Source: Comamonas testosteroni (lineage in GTDB: Bacteria; Pseudomonadota; Gammaproteobacteria; Burkholderiales; Burkholderiaceae_C). From it: DNA of 64,000 bases. The stretch is from positions 1 through 64,000 of the forward strand of contig NZ_AWOR01000057.1 of assembly GCF_000761245.1 (NCBI RefSeq), read 5' to 3'. Below are positions 15,118 through 22,509 of this stretch, one piece after another (position 1 is the stretch's first letter; every line of letters begins with the position of its first letter). Made by a program: the position numbers and the translations under genes. The notes beneath the pieces were generated by a model. That model was not told the DNA's origin and made no database searches. It was given only the letters and a program-made list of their open reading frames with translations.

Positions 15118-15598
15118 GGCTTTTCTCCTTTGCCTTGGTGCGTGCCTGCTCGGCCTGCACGCGCGTGACGGTGTTGTGTGCTTCGAGCATCTGCTGCGGA
15201 CTGCTTGCGTCCATGATGGTCTGGGCATAGCTCAGTGCCTCTCCTACCGGAGCGATTTCCTCGGGGGAGAGGCGCATGAGCTTTGTTTGCTCGTAGCGCT
15301 CGCGCAGGGCGTTCATGACGTCATGCGATGGCGCGATCAGATCCACGAGCTTTTGATCAATATCTGCCGCCCTGACCAACGCGACATTCAGGGCAGCTGA
15401 CACCCTAAGAAAGTCGTCTTCCGTGCCGGTGCCTTCATGCAGGCGCGTGAAGGCGTCCAGCGTGTCGAATCCGTCCTTGAGCGTTTCGCCCTCGTTGTAG
15501 GGGCGGCAGTGGTTCAACAGGTGGATCGGGTACAGGGACTGTTCTTTCGGCGGTCGTGCCCGCTTGAACCGGGCCGCTCTGCGTTCGGCGCGGTTCAC
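15107..15598 (-). CDS. Hypothetical phage protein
   Basis: 163 residues. The likely start is GTG 15598 (VNRAERRAARFKRARPPKEQ), which overlaps the upstream stop as GTGA. The N-terminus is strongly basic (possible nucleic-acid contact) and the rest is mainly helical. A longer frame from 15718 runs inside the upstream gene and is unlikely. Family not recognised. Confidence 0.6.
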   Translation of the reverse strand: MNRAERRAARFKRARPPKEQSLYPIHLLNHCRPYNEGETLKDGFDTLDAFTRLHEGTGTEDDFLRVSAALNVALVRAADIDQKLVDLIAPSHDVMNALRERYEQTKLMRLSPEEIAPVGEALSYAQTIMDASSPQQMLEAHNTVTRVQAEQARTKAKEKSHAG

Positions 15599-15879
15599 TG
15601 AGGCAGCTCCTTGATCGTGCCGTCCGGGTAGTGCAGGCGGTTGCCCACGCGGCTTGGCAGCGTAAATGCGCGCATGCGGGATTCCGGAATGCCTGGCGTG
15701 TCCTTGAGCTCGGGGCATTTGTAGGGCTCGCTGTATCGGCTCTGCCAGGGGAATGTCTGCACCGATGCGGTCGATCGGCTTGCGCGGCGCTTCTTGAGCT
15801 CGCTGCTGCGCAGCACTGGTGTGGCGTGAGTGATGCTGACCGCGCTGTCCTCACTGGGTTTAATGGGTCGACGTTGCAT
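15595..15879 (-). CDS. Small basic hypothetical phage protein
   Basis: 94 residues from MQRRPIKPSEDSAVSITHAT. It is rich in Arg, Ser and Pro with little predicted secondary structure. It overlaps the Rmf/CrpP-like gene by 20 bases upstream and the GTG-started gene downstream. No recognised motif. Confidence 0.55.
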   Translation of the reverse strand: MQRRPIKPSEDSAVSITHATPVLRSSELKKRRASRSTASVQTFPWQSRYSEPYKCPELKDTPGIPESRMRAFTLPSRVGNRLHYPDGTIKELPQ

Positions 15880-16072
15880 GGCGGTTGGGTAGAGGAATGC
15901 AGAGGTTGTAGATCGCCAGCCAGTGCAGACCGCACTGACTGTGGAAGGGGTAGGGGCAGGCATCGTTGGGCTTCAGGCCGGCTGCATAGGCCTCCTGGGC
16001 CTCGCGTTCGACCGTGGCCTTGGGCATGCTGATCAAGCCGGTGACGGCGAAGCAGTGCAGCTTGTCAGGCAC
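15860..16072 (-). CDS. Rmf/CrpP-like small protein
   Basis: 70 residues. The segment EAQEAYAAGLKPNDACPYPF followed by HSQCGLHWLAIYNL fits the Rmf/CrpP pattern (Gly-x-x-A...CPY...W..G), shared by ribosome modulation factor and small plasmid/phage-borne proteins. Rmf dimerises ribosomes in stationary phase. The final W..G is replaced by W..IYN, so identity is by pattern only. It overlaps genes on both sides. Confidence 0.55.
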   Translation of the reverse strand: MPDKLHCFAVTGLISMPKATVEREAQEAYAAGLKPNDACPYPFHSQCGLHWLAIYNLCIPLPNRHATSTH

Positions 16073-16394
16073 AGGCCGCCTCCTTGCTGCGTGCCGGTAC
16101 CAGCGCGCAGCTCAGCACGTTGGCGAGCATTTCGGTGCGCGGCGGGCGGCAGACAAGGGAGTGGATGCGTGCGCGTTCCAGGCTCACGACTAAGGCGCGG
16201 CCTGGGGTCAGCTCGCTCTTGAAGTCGTCCCAGAAGCGTTGCGCGTTCAGGCCTGACCATGTGACTCGCCAGGGCTCAACGTGGTGGGTGCCGAGCCGGT
16301 CATAAACCAGCAGCTCCAGCTGAAAGACGCCGCATGCAGACTTGGTTGCTTGCGGTGGGGTGCGGCTGAGATAGACGGTGCCGGTGTGGTTCAT
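16065..16394 (-). CDS. Hypothetical phage protein, possibly OB-fold (SSB-like)
   Basis: 109 residues from MNHTGTVYLSRTPPQATKSA; start chosen for its ribosome-site position (CAGGAGGCACC before ATG 16394). Alternating beta segments and the phrases GRALVVSLERARIHS and ANVLSCALVPA suggest a small beta-barrel, as in phage single-strand binding proteins. This is an inference from pattern only. It lies in the same transcription unit as the small P-loop and DUF2303 genes. Confidence 0.5.
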   Translation of the reverse strand: MNHTGTVYLSRTPPQATKSACGVFQLELLVYDRLGTHHVEPWRVTWSGLNAQRFWDDFKSELTPGRALVVSLERARIHSLVCRPPRTEMLANVLSCALVPARSKEAACA

Positions 16395-16417
16395 GGTGCC
16401 TCCTGTCGCTGGCAATG

Positions 16418-16450
16418 AAAAAAGCCCACACGGCAACTGCCGGGCGGGCT
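16418..16450 (-). terminator. Leftward intergenic terminator
   Basis: Minus strand GCCCGCCCGGCA pairs imperfectly with TGCCGTGTGGGC, then TTTTTT. Confidence 0.75.
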
Positions 16451-16522
16451 GGGTGGATCAATCTGGCAAGCGTCCGGAGAGGGCGCTTGGCAGATTCCCC
16501 TCGGGTGAGGGGATGTGGTGGC

Positions 16523-16777
16523 TCAGGCGAACGGGTAGCCTGCGGGCTCGTGCTGCAGCCGGCGCAAGGCTTCATCAATGTGCAGAGCGCGGCGTGTTCG
16601 CTCAGGAACGTGTGTTACCAAGATGAGGGCGCCAGTCGCAGGAAGCTCTTGCACTCCATGGATATCCTCGCAGTCAAGCACAGTGGCGAGCGCGAAGTGC
16701 TTGCGCAGGGCCTCGGCGTGACGGGTCTTGCCGGAGCCTTGCGGCCCGTAGACGATGATGGATTTCTTGTCGGGCAT
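16523..16777 (-). CDS. Small P-loop NTPase-like protein
   Basis: 84 residues. Walker A is YGPQGSGKTRHA (residues 10-21), and TGALILVTHV (about 48-57) could be a Walker B-like strand with Asp replaced. It is far shorter than usual AAA or kinase domains, so it may be a mini-ATPase or a decayed larger protein. It follows DUF2303 by 5 bases. Function unknown. Confidence 0.7.
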   Translation of the reverse strand: MPDKKSIIVYGPQGSGKTRHAEALRKHFALATVLDCEDIHGVQELPATGALILVTHVPERTRRALHIDEALRRLQHEPAGYPFA

Positions 16778-16782
16778 GGTGC

Positions 16783-17694
16783 TTAGCGGCTCTTCTCGTA
16801 GGTGCCGATCAGCACGGGCAGGGTGTTTTCGACCGCAGCGCGGATGTCATCGGAAAACTCGGTGGCCATCTGCTCGACCAACTCTTCCCAGCCCACGGGG
16901 CGCAGTGTCATGACAGGTTTGCCGTCGGTGGTCACGCTCAGGCGCATCACGAATTCGCGCTCGCTCAGTTCGGGGTATGGCTTGCACTTCACGGTGATGT
17001 GCGTGGGCAGCGTTTCCTTGTCGCTCTTGACCGTCACGCTCTCGAAGGCAGAGCGCTGGGTGCTCAGCGCTTGTTCTTCGTGATTCGACTTGGCAATGGC
17101 TTCGACCGAGATGTTGCGCACGGCCGCGATGGCCTTGGGCATATCGATGGGGTTATCTCCAGACTTGGCGGCCAGGATCGGTGCCCAGTCCTCCAGCCAT
17201 TCGGCCATGGCGCGCTGAGTCAGGCCCATGTTCATGACCTTCTTGAGCGCCGCATAGGCTGCTGTGGCCTTGAGCTCCAGCGTGGCCCGGCTGGCGCAAT
17301 GGCCTGGCTGGGTAGGGGTGCCTAGATCCAGCACCGCGGTAGCGTTCATTGCGTCAGCGTTCACGAAGATACAGCAGCCGTCTTGCTTGTGATCTTGGGT
17401 GTATGTCACGAAGTCGTTGATGTAGGGCGTGCGCATCGTGCCAGCGGCGCGTCGGCGCGTAGGCATGAACTGCTCCAGATCCTCGAGTTTGAAGTCCGCC
17501 GGCAGGGCTGCGGCGGTGAGGTAATCGCCATCCGCAGGCCGTGTCATTTGCAGCGCCATATTGATCTGATCGATCCGTGTGTCGCGCTGATCGTTGATGT
17601 ACTGGGGTGGCAGTGCCGCAGCGCTCAGCGCGCTCAGTGCGCCCAGCAGTTGGGCTTGATCGTTGGTCTGTGTGGTCTGTTCGGGGTTGTTCAT
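16783..17694 (-). CDS. DUF2303 (YfdQ-like) phage protein
   Basis: 303 residues. The segments LPADFKLEDLEQFMPTRRRAAGTM, FVTYTQDHKQDGCCIFVNADAM and MTLRPVGWEELVEQMATEF fit the DUF2303/YfdQ family, common in early regions of proteobacterial prophages (YfdQ in E. coli CPS-53). The biochemical role is not established. Head of a unit with the small P-loop gene; terminators lie on both sides of the pair. Confidence 0.75.
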   Translation of the reverse strand: MNNPEQTTQTNDQAQLLGALSALSAAALPPQYINDQRDTRIDQINMALQMTRPADGDYLTAAALPADFKLEDLEQFMPTRRRAAGTMRTPYINDFVTYTQDHKQDGCCIFVNADAMNATAVLDLGTPTQPGHCASRATLELKATAAYAALKKVMNMGLTQRAMAEWLEDWAPILAAKSGDNPIDMPKAIAAVRNISVEAIAKSNHEEQALSTQRSAFESVTVKSDKETLPTHITVKCKPYPELSEREFVMRLSVTTDGKPVMTLRPVGWEELVEQMATEFSDDIRAAVENTLPVLIGTYEKSR

Positions 17695-17720
17695 GCTTGA
17701 TGTGTCGTAATGCGGAAAAG

Positions 17721-17752
17721 AAAAAGCCCGCTGGATATGACTCCAGGCGGGC
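17721..17752 (-). terminator. Leftward intergenic terminator
   Basis: Minus strand GCCCGCCTGG pairs with CCAGCGGGC, then TTTTT. Confidence 0.85.
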
Positions 17753-17779
17753 GGGCTGGTTGTTGCGGTGGTGGCTGCT

Positions 17780-18133
17780 TCAGGCCTTGACGGGCATGCC
17801 GGGGATCTTCAGCTGGTTGGCCGGGATGAGCGACATCACGCCATTCGTGCCGACATGCATCACCGTCTTGCGCGTGACTTCCTCGCTGCGCTTACCGTCT
17901 GCGGTGGGGCGCTGGAACTTCAACGTGTGCGCCACGGTCACCTGATGGGTGCCAGGAATGCGCGACAGGTGCAGCTTGACGTTGACCTCGCCCACTTTGT
18001 CGTTGTCGACCACGCCTGCGGCGACTTCGCCCAGGGCCATGGACAGCATGCGGTCAAACTGGCCGCCGTCCAGATCGGTGATGAATTCGCTCACGTTGGT
18101 TTGAGCGGCGCTGGTGTTGGGAACTGGATGCAT
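17780..18133 (-). CDS. Hypothetical phage protein, neighbour of DUF2303
   Basis: 117 residues from MHPVPNTSAAQTNVSEFITD (GGAG upstream of ATG 18133). Contains FDRMLSMALGEVAAGVVDND and a beta-rich half VNVKLHLSRIPGTHQVTVAH. No cysteine motif, signal or membrane segment. Proteins of this kind often accompany DUF2303, but no function is known to me. Confidence 0.65.
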   Translation of the reverse strand: MHPVPNTSAAQTNVSEFITDLDGGQFDRMLSMALGEVAAGVVDNDKVGEVNVKLHLSRIPGTHQVTVAHTLKFQRPTADGKRSEEVTRKTVMHVGTNGVMSLIPANQLKIPGMPVKA

Positions 18134-18173
18134 GGATTTCTCCGGTGGTGGTGGCTTGCGCCGGGGTGGTAAA

Positions 18174-18500
18174 TCAGAAAGGTGGGGCTTCGTAGATCTG
18201 CTTTCCTGGGACGAAGTGCATTCCACCGCTCCGGCCGTCGCCGTTGAGACGAGTTCCGCTAGAGATCCAGCGGCGTTTCTTGTTCAGGTAGAAATACAAC
18301 TCGCGTCCCAGAACATTGCGCGTGAAGGTCTTGTGATCAGGTGCCACTCCGTCGATCTGCACTATCAGTGCTGGTCGTCGGCTGGCCGTGCCCGGCCAGT
18401 GGTAAGTGACCGTGGCTGGAAACTGCTCCCAAATGAGGCCGTTTCTCCCAACCACCACCACGGTCCCTTTGGTTCCTTTTTCTGCGGCAAAGGTCTTCAT
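18174..18500 (-). CDS. Hypothetical phage protein
   Basis: 108 residues (MKTFAAEKGTKGTVVVVGRN). It is basic, beta-rich, with two short segments around WPGTASRRPALIVQIDGV and FYLNKKRRWISSGTRLNGDG. It lies 9 bases after the short membrane-protein gene. Family not recognised. Confidence 0.6.
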   Translation of the reverse strand: MKTFAAEKGTKGTVVVVGRNGLIWEQFPATVTYHWPGTASRRPALIVQIDGVAPDHKTFTRNVLGRELYFYLNKKRRWISSGTRLNGDGRSGGMHFVPGKQIYEAPPF

Positions 18501-18509
18501 AGCTTTTGT

Positions 18510-18638
18510 TCAGGGGAAGAGTGGCGGACTGGCGAGCCCGTGGGCCAGCACCAGGGCGATGCAAGCGCCGAGGATGACGACCCAGGCGACGGCTGTTGCT
18601 TTGATCAGGGTGCTCTGTGACTTGGTCAGCGAAGGCAT
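18510..18638 (-). CDS. 42-residue single-pass membrane peptide
   Basis: ATG at 18638 opens a frame reading MPSLTKSQSTLIKATAVAWV to a TGA at 18510-18512. Residues 12-33 are a clear membrane segment (IKATAVAWVVILGACIALVL). It overlaps the end of the 44-residue gene by 13 bases. The overlap and the well-formed TM helix support it as real; function unknown. Confidence 0.5.
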   Translation of the reverse strand: MPSLTKSQSTLIKATAVAWVVILGACIALVLAHGLASPPLFP

Positions 18639-18760
18639 CGGCAGGAGATCCCTTTGTTGAGCTGGCCGAGGTGCTGAAAGGCGTAGTCAAGTGCGTCCCA
18701 GGCCGTTTTGGCCTGGTGGCTGATGGACACGCCGCCGCTGGAGAGGATGAAGGTCAGCAT
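18626..18760 (-). CDS. 44-residue hypothetical peptide
   Basis: Frame MLTFILSSGGVSISHQAKTA to LNKGISCRCLR, stop at 18626. The ATG overlaps the stop of the 83-residue gene (18754) by 7 bases. It is too small to classify; an alpha-helical stretch (AKTAWDALDYAFQHLGQL) is visible. Confidence 0.45.
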   Translation of the reverse strand: MLTFILSSGGVSISHQAKTAWDALDYAFQHLGQLNKGISCRCLR

Positions 18761-19005
18761 GGGGCCGGCTCCTCGAAGAGGGACATGGTCAAGTGCGCGG
18801 TGGTACCGGCGCGCACGCGGCGCACTGTCATGACGGCTGGGCGTTTGCGAGGCTTGATGCCTTCGCGCTCTTTCTGCTGCTGAGAAAGCAGGGTCTCGCG
18901 GTGGCGATCCCAAGTCAGGGTCACGTTTGTGCAGTCCTTGTTGCGGTACACAAAGGCTGCATTGGTGATGGGCACGCTGGGCATGGTGACGCGGGCTATT
19001 TGCAT
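18754..19005 (-). CDS. Small basic hypothetical phage protein
   Basis: 83 residues from MQIARVTMPSVPITNAAFVY; GGAG 6 bases before ATG 19005. The basic stretch QQKEREGIKPRKRPAVMTVR suggests nucleic-acid contact. Downstream genes are overlapped in series. Family not recognised. Confidence 0.6.
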   Translation of the reverse strand: MQIARVTMPSVPITNAAFVYRNKDCTNVTLTWDRHRETLLSQQQKEREGIKPRKRPAVMTVRRVRAGTTAHLTMSLFEEPAPC

Positions 19006-19024
19006 TGCGGTCTCCGGTGGGTGC

Positions 19025-19060
19025 AAAAAAGCCCGCTCAGCAATCACGATGCTGGCGGGC
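19025..19060 (-). terminator. Leftward intergenic terminator
   Basis: Minus strand GCCCGCCAGCATCG...CTGAGCGGGC followed by TTTTTT. Confidence 0.8.
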
Positions 19061-19098
19061 GAGCGATAGATGGATGTATGCGGCTGATGGTGCAGATC

Positions 19099-19157
19099 CA
19101 TCACGATGAAGCCTTGCTACAAGGCCTCGTCGTGATGGCCCTGGTTGCCCAGGGCCC
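19099..19157. repeat. Two tandem strong stem-loops in an intergenic gap
   Basis: CATCACGA...TCGTGATG (19099-19137) continues inward with GAAGCCTT/AAGGCCTC, giving a stem of about 17 pairs. It is followed directly by GGCCCTGG/CCAGGGCC (19137-19157). Neither has a T run, so they are not simple terminators; a processed or regulatory RNA structure is possible. Confidence 0.5.
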
Positions 19158-19162
19158 CGCTC

Positions 19163-19282
19163 TTACTTGACCTGGTCCTTCAGCGCTTGCCAGAGCGCCT
19201 TGGGGTTGCGGTACTTAGAGCCAAGCCAGAAGCCGAGAGCGAACACGGCCAGCATGAAGCTCAGCAGGATCAAGTCGACCAT
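19163..19282 (-). CDS. 39-residue membrane peptide
   Basis: ATG 19282 opens MVDLILLSFMLAVFALGFWL then GSKYRNPKALWQALKDQVK and TAA at 19163-19165. It has one N-terminal membrane helix with a basic cytoplasmic tail. It starts 3 bases after the VWA gene stop, so it is translationally linked to it and may anchor that protein at the membrane (inference). Confidence 0.55.
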   Translation of the reverse strand: MVDLILLSFMLAVFALGFWLGSKYRNPKALWQALKDQVK

Positions 19283-19285
19283 GGC

Positions 19286-19942
19286 TTAGTCTTCGATTGC
19301 AGCCAGGATCAGGTGCGCGGTGGTGGGGAAGGCGTCGGCCTCGGCCACGGTCTTGGCGTCCACGATGTCGAACTTGGCACCCGTCAGCTCGTCGTCCAGG
19401 CTGCGCAAGTACTTGGTGGCGCCGGCATCGTCGCCCACCTGCACAAACAGGATGGTGAGTGCGTCATCGGTTTCCTGGCGGTTGGCCGCGTCGATGATCA
19501 CCTTGGCAGCGGCTGCCTTGTCATCGGGCTCGCCGTCGGTGAACACCACGATGAAGTCCTTCTTGTCGGACTTGCCGGCCAGCTTCAGCGCCTCGGTCAG
19601 TGCTTCGGCCAGAGGTGTGCCGCCGCGCGGCTGGTATTGGGCGAAGACGTCCTTGACTGTGTCGGCCGTTACGCCGGTGTGGGAGACGATGCCGGAGCCC
19701 GAGAACATCACCACGTCGATACCGTCAGAGTCCAGCTTACCGACGTCGCGGGCAAAGCCCAGGGCCGACTCTTGCACCGCTTCATAGCGGCTGCGGCTGT
19801 CGCCGGGCTTGACGGGTTCGGCCATCGAGCCGGATTTGTCGATCACGACCACGTAGTCGAATTCAGACAGCTTGGCCAAGGCCGCAGCGGTCAGGATCGT
19901 ACCAACGGCCAGGGAAGAGGAGGAGGAGGTAACAGCGTTCAT
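19286..19942 (-). CDS. VWA (von Willebrand A) domain phage protein
   Basis: 218 residues from MNAVTSSSSSLAVGTILTAA. The MIDAS motif DKSGSM is at residues 35-40, the conserved Thr is in GGTPLAEAL, and IVVFTDGEPDD is the second acidic loop, so metal binding looks intact. Bacterial VWA proteins of this length often act as protein-interaction modules with a partner ATPase or in stress systems (TerY-like). The partner here is not evident. A 39-residue membrane peptide follows immediately. Confidence 0.8.
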   Translation of the reverse strand: MNAVTSSSSSLAVGTILTAAALAKLSEFDYVVVIDKSGSMAEPVKPGDSRSRYEAVQESALGFARDVGKLDSDGIDVVMFSGSGIVSHTGVTADTVKDVFAQYQPRGGTPLAEALTEALKLAGKSDKKDFIVVFTDGEPDDKAAAAKVIIDAANRQETDDALTILFVQVGDDAGATKYLRSLDDELTGAKFDIVDAKTVAEADAFPTTAHLILAAIED

Positions 19943-19988
19943 TGCAGTTGAGGAATTGCCGGAAAAGGGGTGTTCCGGTGGCACCATG

Positions 19989-20014
19989 AAAAAGGCCCGC
20001 GTGATGCGGGCCTT
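19989..20014 (-). terminator. Leftward intergenic hairpin terminator
   Basis: Minus strand AAGGCCCGC ATCAC GCGGGCC followed by TTTTT. Confidence 0.8.
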
Positions 20015-20096
20015 GGGATAGAGAGCCGGTGCCATTGCTGGCAGCCATGAGAAAGAAAAGGTGGAGGGCGGATAAGTTGCTCCCTGGCCCGGCTGT

Positions 20097-20127
20097 AAAA
20101 AAAGCCCGCGAGCTGGTGCTGCGGGCT
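20097..20127 (-). terminator. Leftward intergenic terminator
   Basis: Minus strand AGCCCGC AGCACCAGCTC GCGGGCT followed by TTTTTT. It separates the lipoprotein gene from the VWA unit. Confidence 0.85.
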
Positions 20128-20177
20128 GTGTGGTTGTAGCCTTGCCGTTGGTGGTGGCAATGGCAGATTGGAAAAGA

Positions 20178-20678
20178 CTAGCGGATTACGTAATGTCGGA
20201 AGCGCAGGTACATCTCAGCCTCCAGCAGCTGGGGCTTGTCGATCAAGCGGCAGAGGCTGTGTGGGGCGATGTCGATAGCTGGTGAGCAATTCGCCTCCCA
20301 GATCTGGGGGGCTTCACATTCTGCTTTTAGCTTGGCTGCTTTCTCTGTGACGTCCTTCTTGTCGAGGATGTCCTCGAAGTAGAACTGGAAGTCGAAATCA
20401 CTGATGGGTTCGATAACTGTCGCGCGCTTGATCTTGGACTTGTATATGAACGGGTGCTCGCCCTGGTACATATTGATTGGCCCGGCGCGGAACCCGACCT
20501 TGCCGCATATCAGGCTGTCGTCGGTCTTGCCGACTTGTAGCCCGCTGAATTCGGCGGACTCGGGTTGCTGGAGTATGGCCTTGACGGCAGCTTGCGCATC
20601 GTTCTTCTTGCTTTCTTCGCTGGAGCAGGCTGCCAAGGCAAAAGCCGCGACACAAAGCGCGGCGGTGATCTTTTTCAT
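20178..20678 (-). CDS. Small lipoprotein
   Basis: 166 residues from MKKITAALCVAAFALAACSS: a short signal peptide with lipobox LAAC, lipid attachment at Cys18. The mature part is soluble, with paired cysteines. Position +2 is Ser, favouring the outer membrane by E. coli rules. As a phage-borne lipoprotein upstream in the leftward block it could be a superinfection-exclusion or cargo protein, but that is inference. Start chosen for the signal peptide; an earlier Met at 20702 is less likely. Confidence 0.7.
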   Translation of the reverse strand: MKKITAALCVAAFALAACSSEESKKNDAQAAVKAILQQPESAEFSGLQVGKTDDSLICGKVGFRAGPINMYQGEHPFIYKSKIKRATVIEPISDFDFQFYFEDILDKKDVTEKAAKLKAECEAPQIWEANCSPAIDIAPHSLCRLIDKPQLLEAEMYLRFRHYVIR

Positions 20679-20698
20679 AGGTGTATGCGTGAAGTCCC

Positions 20699-20977
20699 TC
20701 AACAGGTCCTTTTATCACGCATGCACTGGTGCCGGCAACCGACGGCTGCAGGCTTGAATTGAGGGATCGTCTGGTGCGCCATCAGCCCGACGGCACACCA
20801 GACTGCAACCATTACCTCGCCATGGCTGGTGTCAGGCGCCGCACTTGGTGCGGGACACTGCCAGTGGCCTCGACACACATCGCTCAGGTCATGCTCGATG
20901 TGCTCAGCCAGGGTGGCAGTGATTTACCAGTCTTCGCGCAAGGCCTGCAGCTGGTGGGAGCAGATTTCCGATGGCAT
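20699..20977 (-). pseudogene. Stop-interrupted frame upstream of the lipoprotein gene
   Basis: ATG 20977 starts MPSEICSHQLQALREDW and meets TAA at 20924-20926. The same frame then stays open for 75 codons (ITATLAEHIEHDLSDVCRGH onward) to TGA at 20699-20701, adjoining the lipoprotein start. The continuous open frame on both sides of a single stop suggests a broken small gene. It may also be chance; no family is recognised. Confidence 0.3.
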
Positions 20978-21112
20978 CGCGGCGCTTCGCAGCGGGGCGT
21001 GCTGGACACATTTATCCGGCAGTTTCGAGAATGGATGGAGAAGGGGGGGGGTCGCTCGCTGTAATAGGATCTGGATTCCTACATCACAGATTTCTTGCAG
21101 GAGGAACCCCGT

Positions 21113-21697
21113 ATGGGAAGAAAGGCCTCGGTTGAGCTGTATCCGGGTCAGCGCCAGAAAGAACGACGCCAGTTATTCAGTCGTTTTGCAATCCCTGCTG
21201 TGGAGGCTGTTTACAGGGAAAAATTCTTCGCCCTGTTCGGTAAGCGTTGTTTTAAATGCGGCCAACCCGAAACCTACGTGCAAGGCACTAGGGGAATGAA
21301 GGTTCTTAGTATTGACCACCATGTCCCCATGGCGCTTGGTGGACAGCTGGTTCCTGGCAATCTTGTGTCACTGTGCCGCAGATGCAATGGCACTAAGCTG
21401 GACCAAGACCCCGAAGCCTTCTACACGCCAGAAGAGTTGGGTCGCCTGCAGCCGTTTCTCGATCTCCAGCATGAACTGTTCAACTTCAGGTTTGACTGGG
21501 ACGCCTGGAGAGCCGATCCGGCAGGCTATTTGATCGGCTTGGGTGTTTCTCCAACCTTGGTCGATCAGCTCTTGCACGATGAAGATCACCCCGATTTCCT
21601 CGGTATGCCGGAGAAGGAGCAGGTCGCTGCAGTGTCCGTATCCTTTGGCCTGCCACCAGAGCTGGCAAAGTATTTTGAGCCAGATCCATCAGCCTAA
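21113..21697 (+). CDS. HNH endonuclease
   Basis: 194 residues from MGRKASVELYPGQRQKERRQ; GGAGGAACC precedes ATG 21113. The HNH/zinc core reads CFKCGQPE, then SIDHHVPMALGG (His-His pair), then NLVSLCRRCNGTK. The C-terminal 80 residues are helical and lineage-specific. HNH proteins nick or cut DNA; in lambda-like phages some assist terminase, but this one lies far from the terminase, beside the switch region, so its role may be in replication or exclusion. Confidence 0.85.
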   Translation: MGRKASVELYPGQRQKERRQLFSRFAIPAVEAVYREKFFALFGKRCFKCGQPETYVQGTRGMKVLSIDHHVPMALGGQLVPGNLVSLCRRCNGTKLDQDPEAFYTPEELGRLQPFLDLQHELFNFRFDWDAWRADPAGYLIGLGVSPTLVDQLLHDEDHPDFLGMPEKEQVAAVSVSFGLPPELAKYFEPDPSA

Positions 21698-21811
21698 CCC
21701 TTTTCCATCCACTCTCTTTTTAAAGGTCCGGGTGTGGTGCCCGGTCGATGCCGTGCCACCCAGCACAAGGCATTTCTTGGTAAACAAGTTTGCTATGTGC
21801 TGAGCAGCAGT

Positions 21812-21862
21812 GTAAACGGATTTACAAAAAATGGCGAACAAATTTGTAAATGAATTTACAAA
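21812..21862. promoter_or_regulatory. Pair of repressor operator palindromes
   Basis: GTAAACGGATTTAC (21812-21825) and TTTGTAAATGAATTTACAAA (21843-21862, a perfect 9+2+9 palindrome). Both share the half-site GTAAA...TTTAC with sites at 22510-22547. They lie upstream of the small rightward gene at 21928, which is therefore probably controlled by the same repressor. Confidence 0.75.
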
Positions 21863-21927
21863 TAAATCAAATGCAGTCTGACTTGAAGTGCTTGCTCACC
21901 AAGAGTTGCAGCGTTTAAGATAAAAGC

Positions 21928-22119
21928 ATGTATAAAAACACAGTACCAAAACGTCAAGCCAATGAGGGCGTATTGGTGCGCATTCGCGGGTGCGAAGAGT
22001 GTGATGAAGATGTGGTTTTGTCAGTCGAGGCGTGCACAAAAGATGGTGTGCGCGTCTTGGTCTTTCCGAATGAAGACCTGCTTACTTCTTGGCGTCAGCG
22101 TCTTGAAGCACTTGCATGA
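21928..22119 (+). CDS. Small hypothetical protein next to the repressor
   Basis: 63 residues (MYKNTVPKRQANEGVLVRIR). Acidic patch GCEECDEDVVLSVEAC includes three cysteines; the rest is beta-strand-like. It is convergent with the CI-like gene and overlaps its last 38 bases. Two operator palindromes lie upstream, and the ribosome site is weak (AAGATAAAAG). It may be a switch accessory protein. Confidence 0.5.
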   Translation: MYKNTVPKRQANEGVLVRIRGCEECDEDVVLSVEACTKDGVRVLVFPNEDLLTSWRQRLEALA

Positions 22120-22486
22120 TTGCTGTGCTGGCTGCATTGAATGCTTTTGCGCGGCTGAGCTTGTCAGCCTGAGGAATCATGTCGAACAGCACGGCAAGCT
22201 CAATTGCTGCAGGTGTCAGCTCTGTAGGGGCGTTAACTTGCACACTCACCTCCATAGGCCCTTCCCCTGTCAGTAGCCAACGTGAATTGACCTTGAGGAA
22301 GGCTGCAACGGCATCGTGTGCTTCAGTTGAGAGCTTTTGATCGCGTTCCTTGGCATTGGTAATGATCATGCCAATGTTCTGAACAGATCTATTAGCAATT
22401 TTTGCCACTTCCTTGCGTTCGATGACGCGGCCAATGGCCTCGCCGCGCTTGTCCATCGCAAGTTGGAGTCTTTCACCGTAGAGCAT
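22082..22486 (-). CDS. CI-like phage repressor (short form)
   Basis: 134 residues. The N-terminal half is a divergent helix-turn-helix (ERLQLAMDKRGEAIGRVIER, then VAKIANRSVQNIGMIITNAK), followed by VNSRWLLTGEGPM, the phrase typical of the end of a CI DNA-binding domain. Only about 50 further residues follow, with no LexA/S24 peptidase Ser-Lys motif. It is therefore not self-cleaving like lambda CI. Divergent from the cro-like gene with GTAAA operators between them. Confidence 0.75.
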   Translation of the reverse strand: MLYGERLQLAMDKRGEAIGRVIERKEVAKIANRSVQNIGMIITNAKERDQKLSTEAHDAVAAFLKVNSRWLLTGEGPMEVSVQVNAPTELTPAAIELAVLFDMIPQADKLSRAKAFNAASTAIMQVLQDADAKK

Positions 22487-22509
22487 GTGTTTACGATAAG
22501 TCCTGTTGT

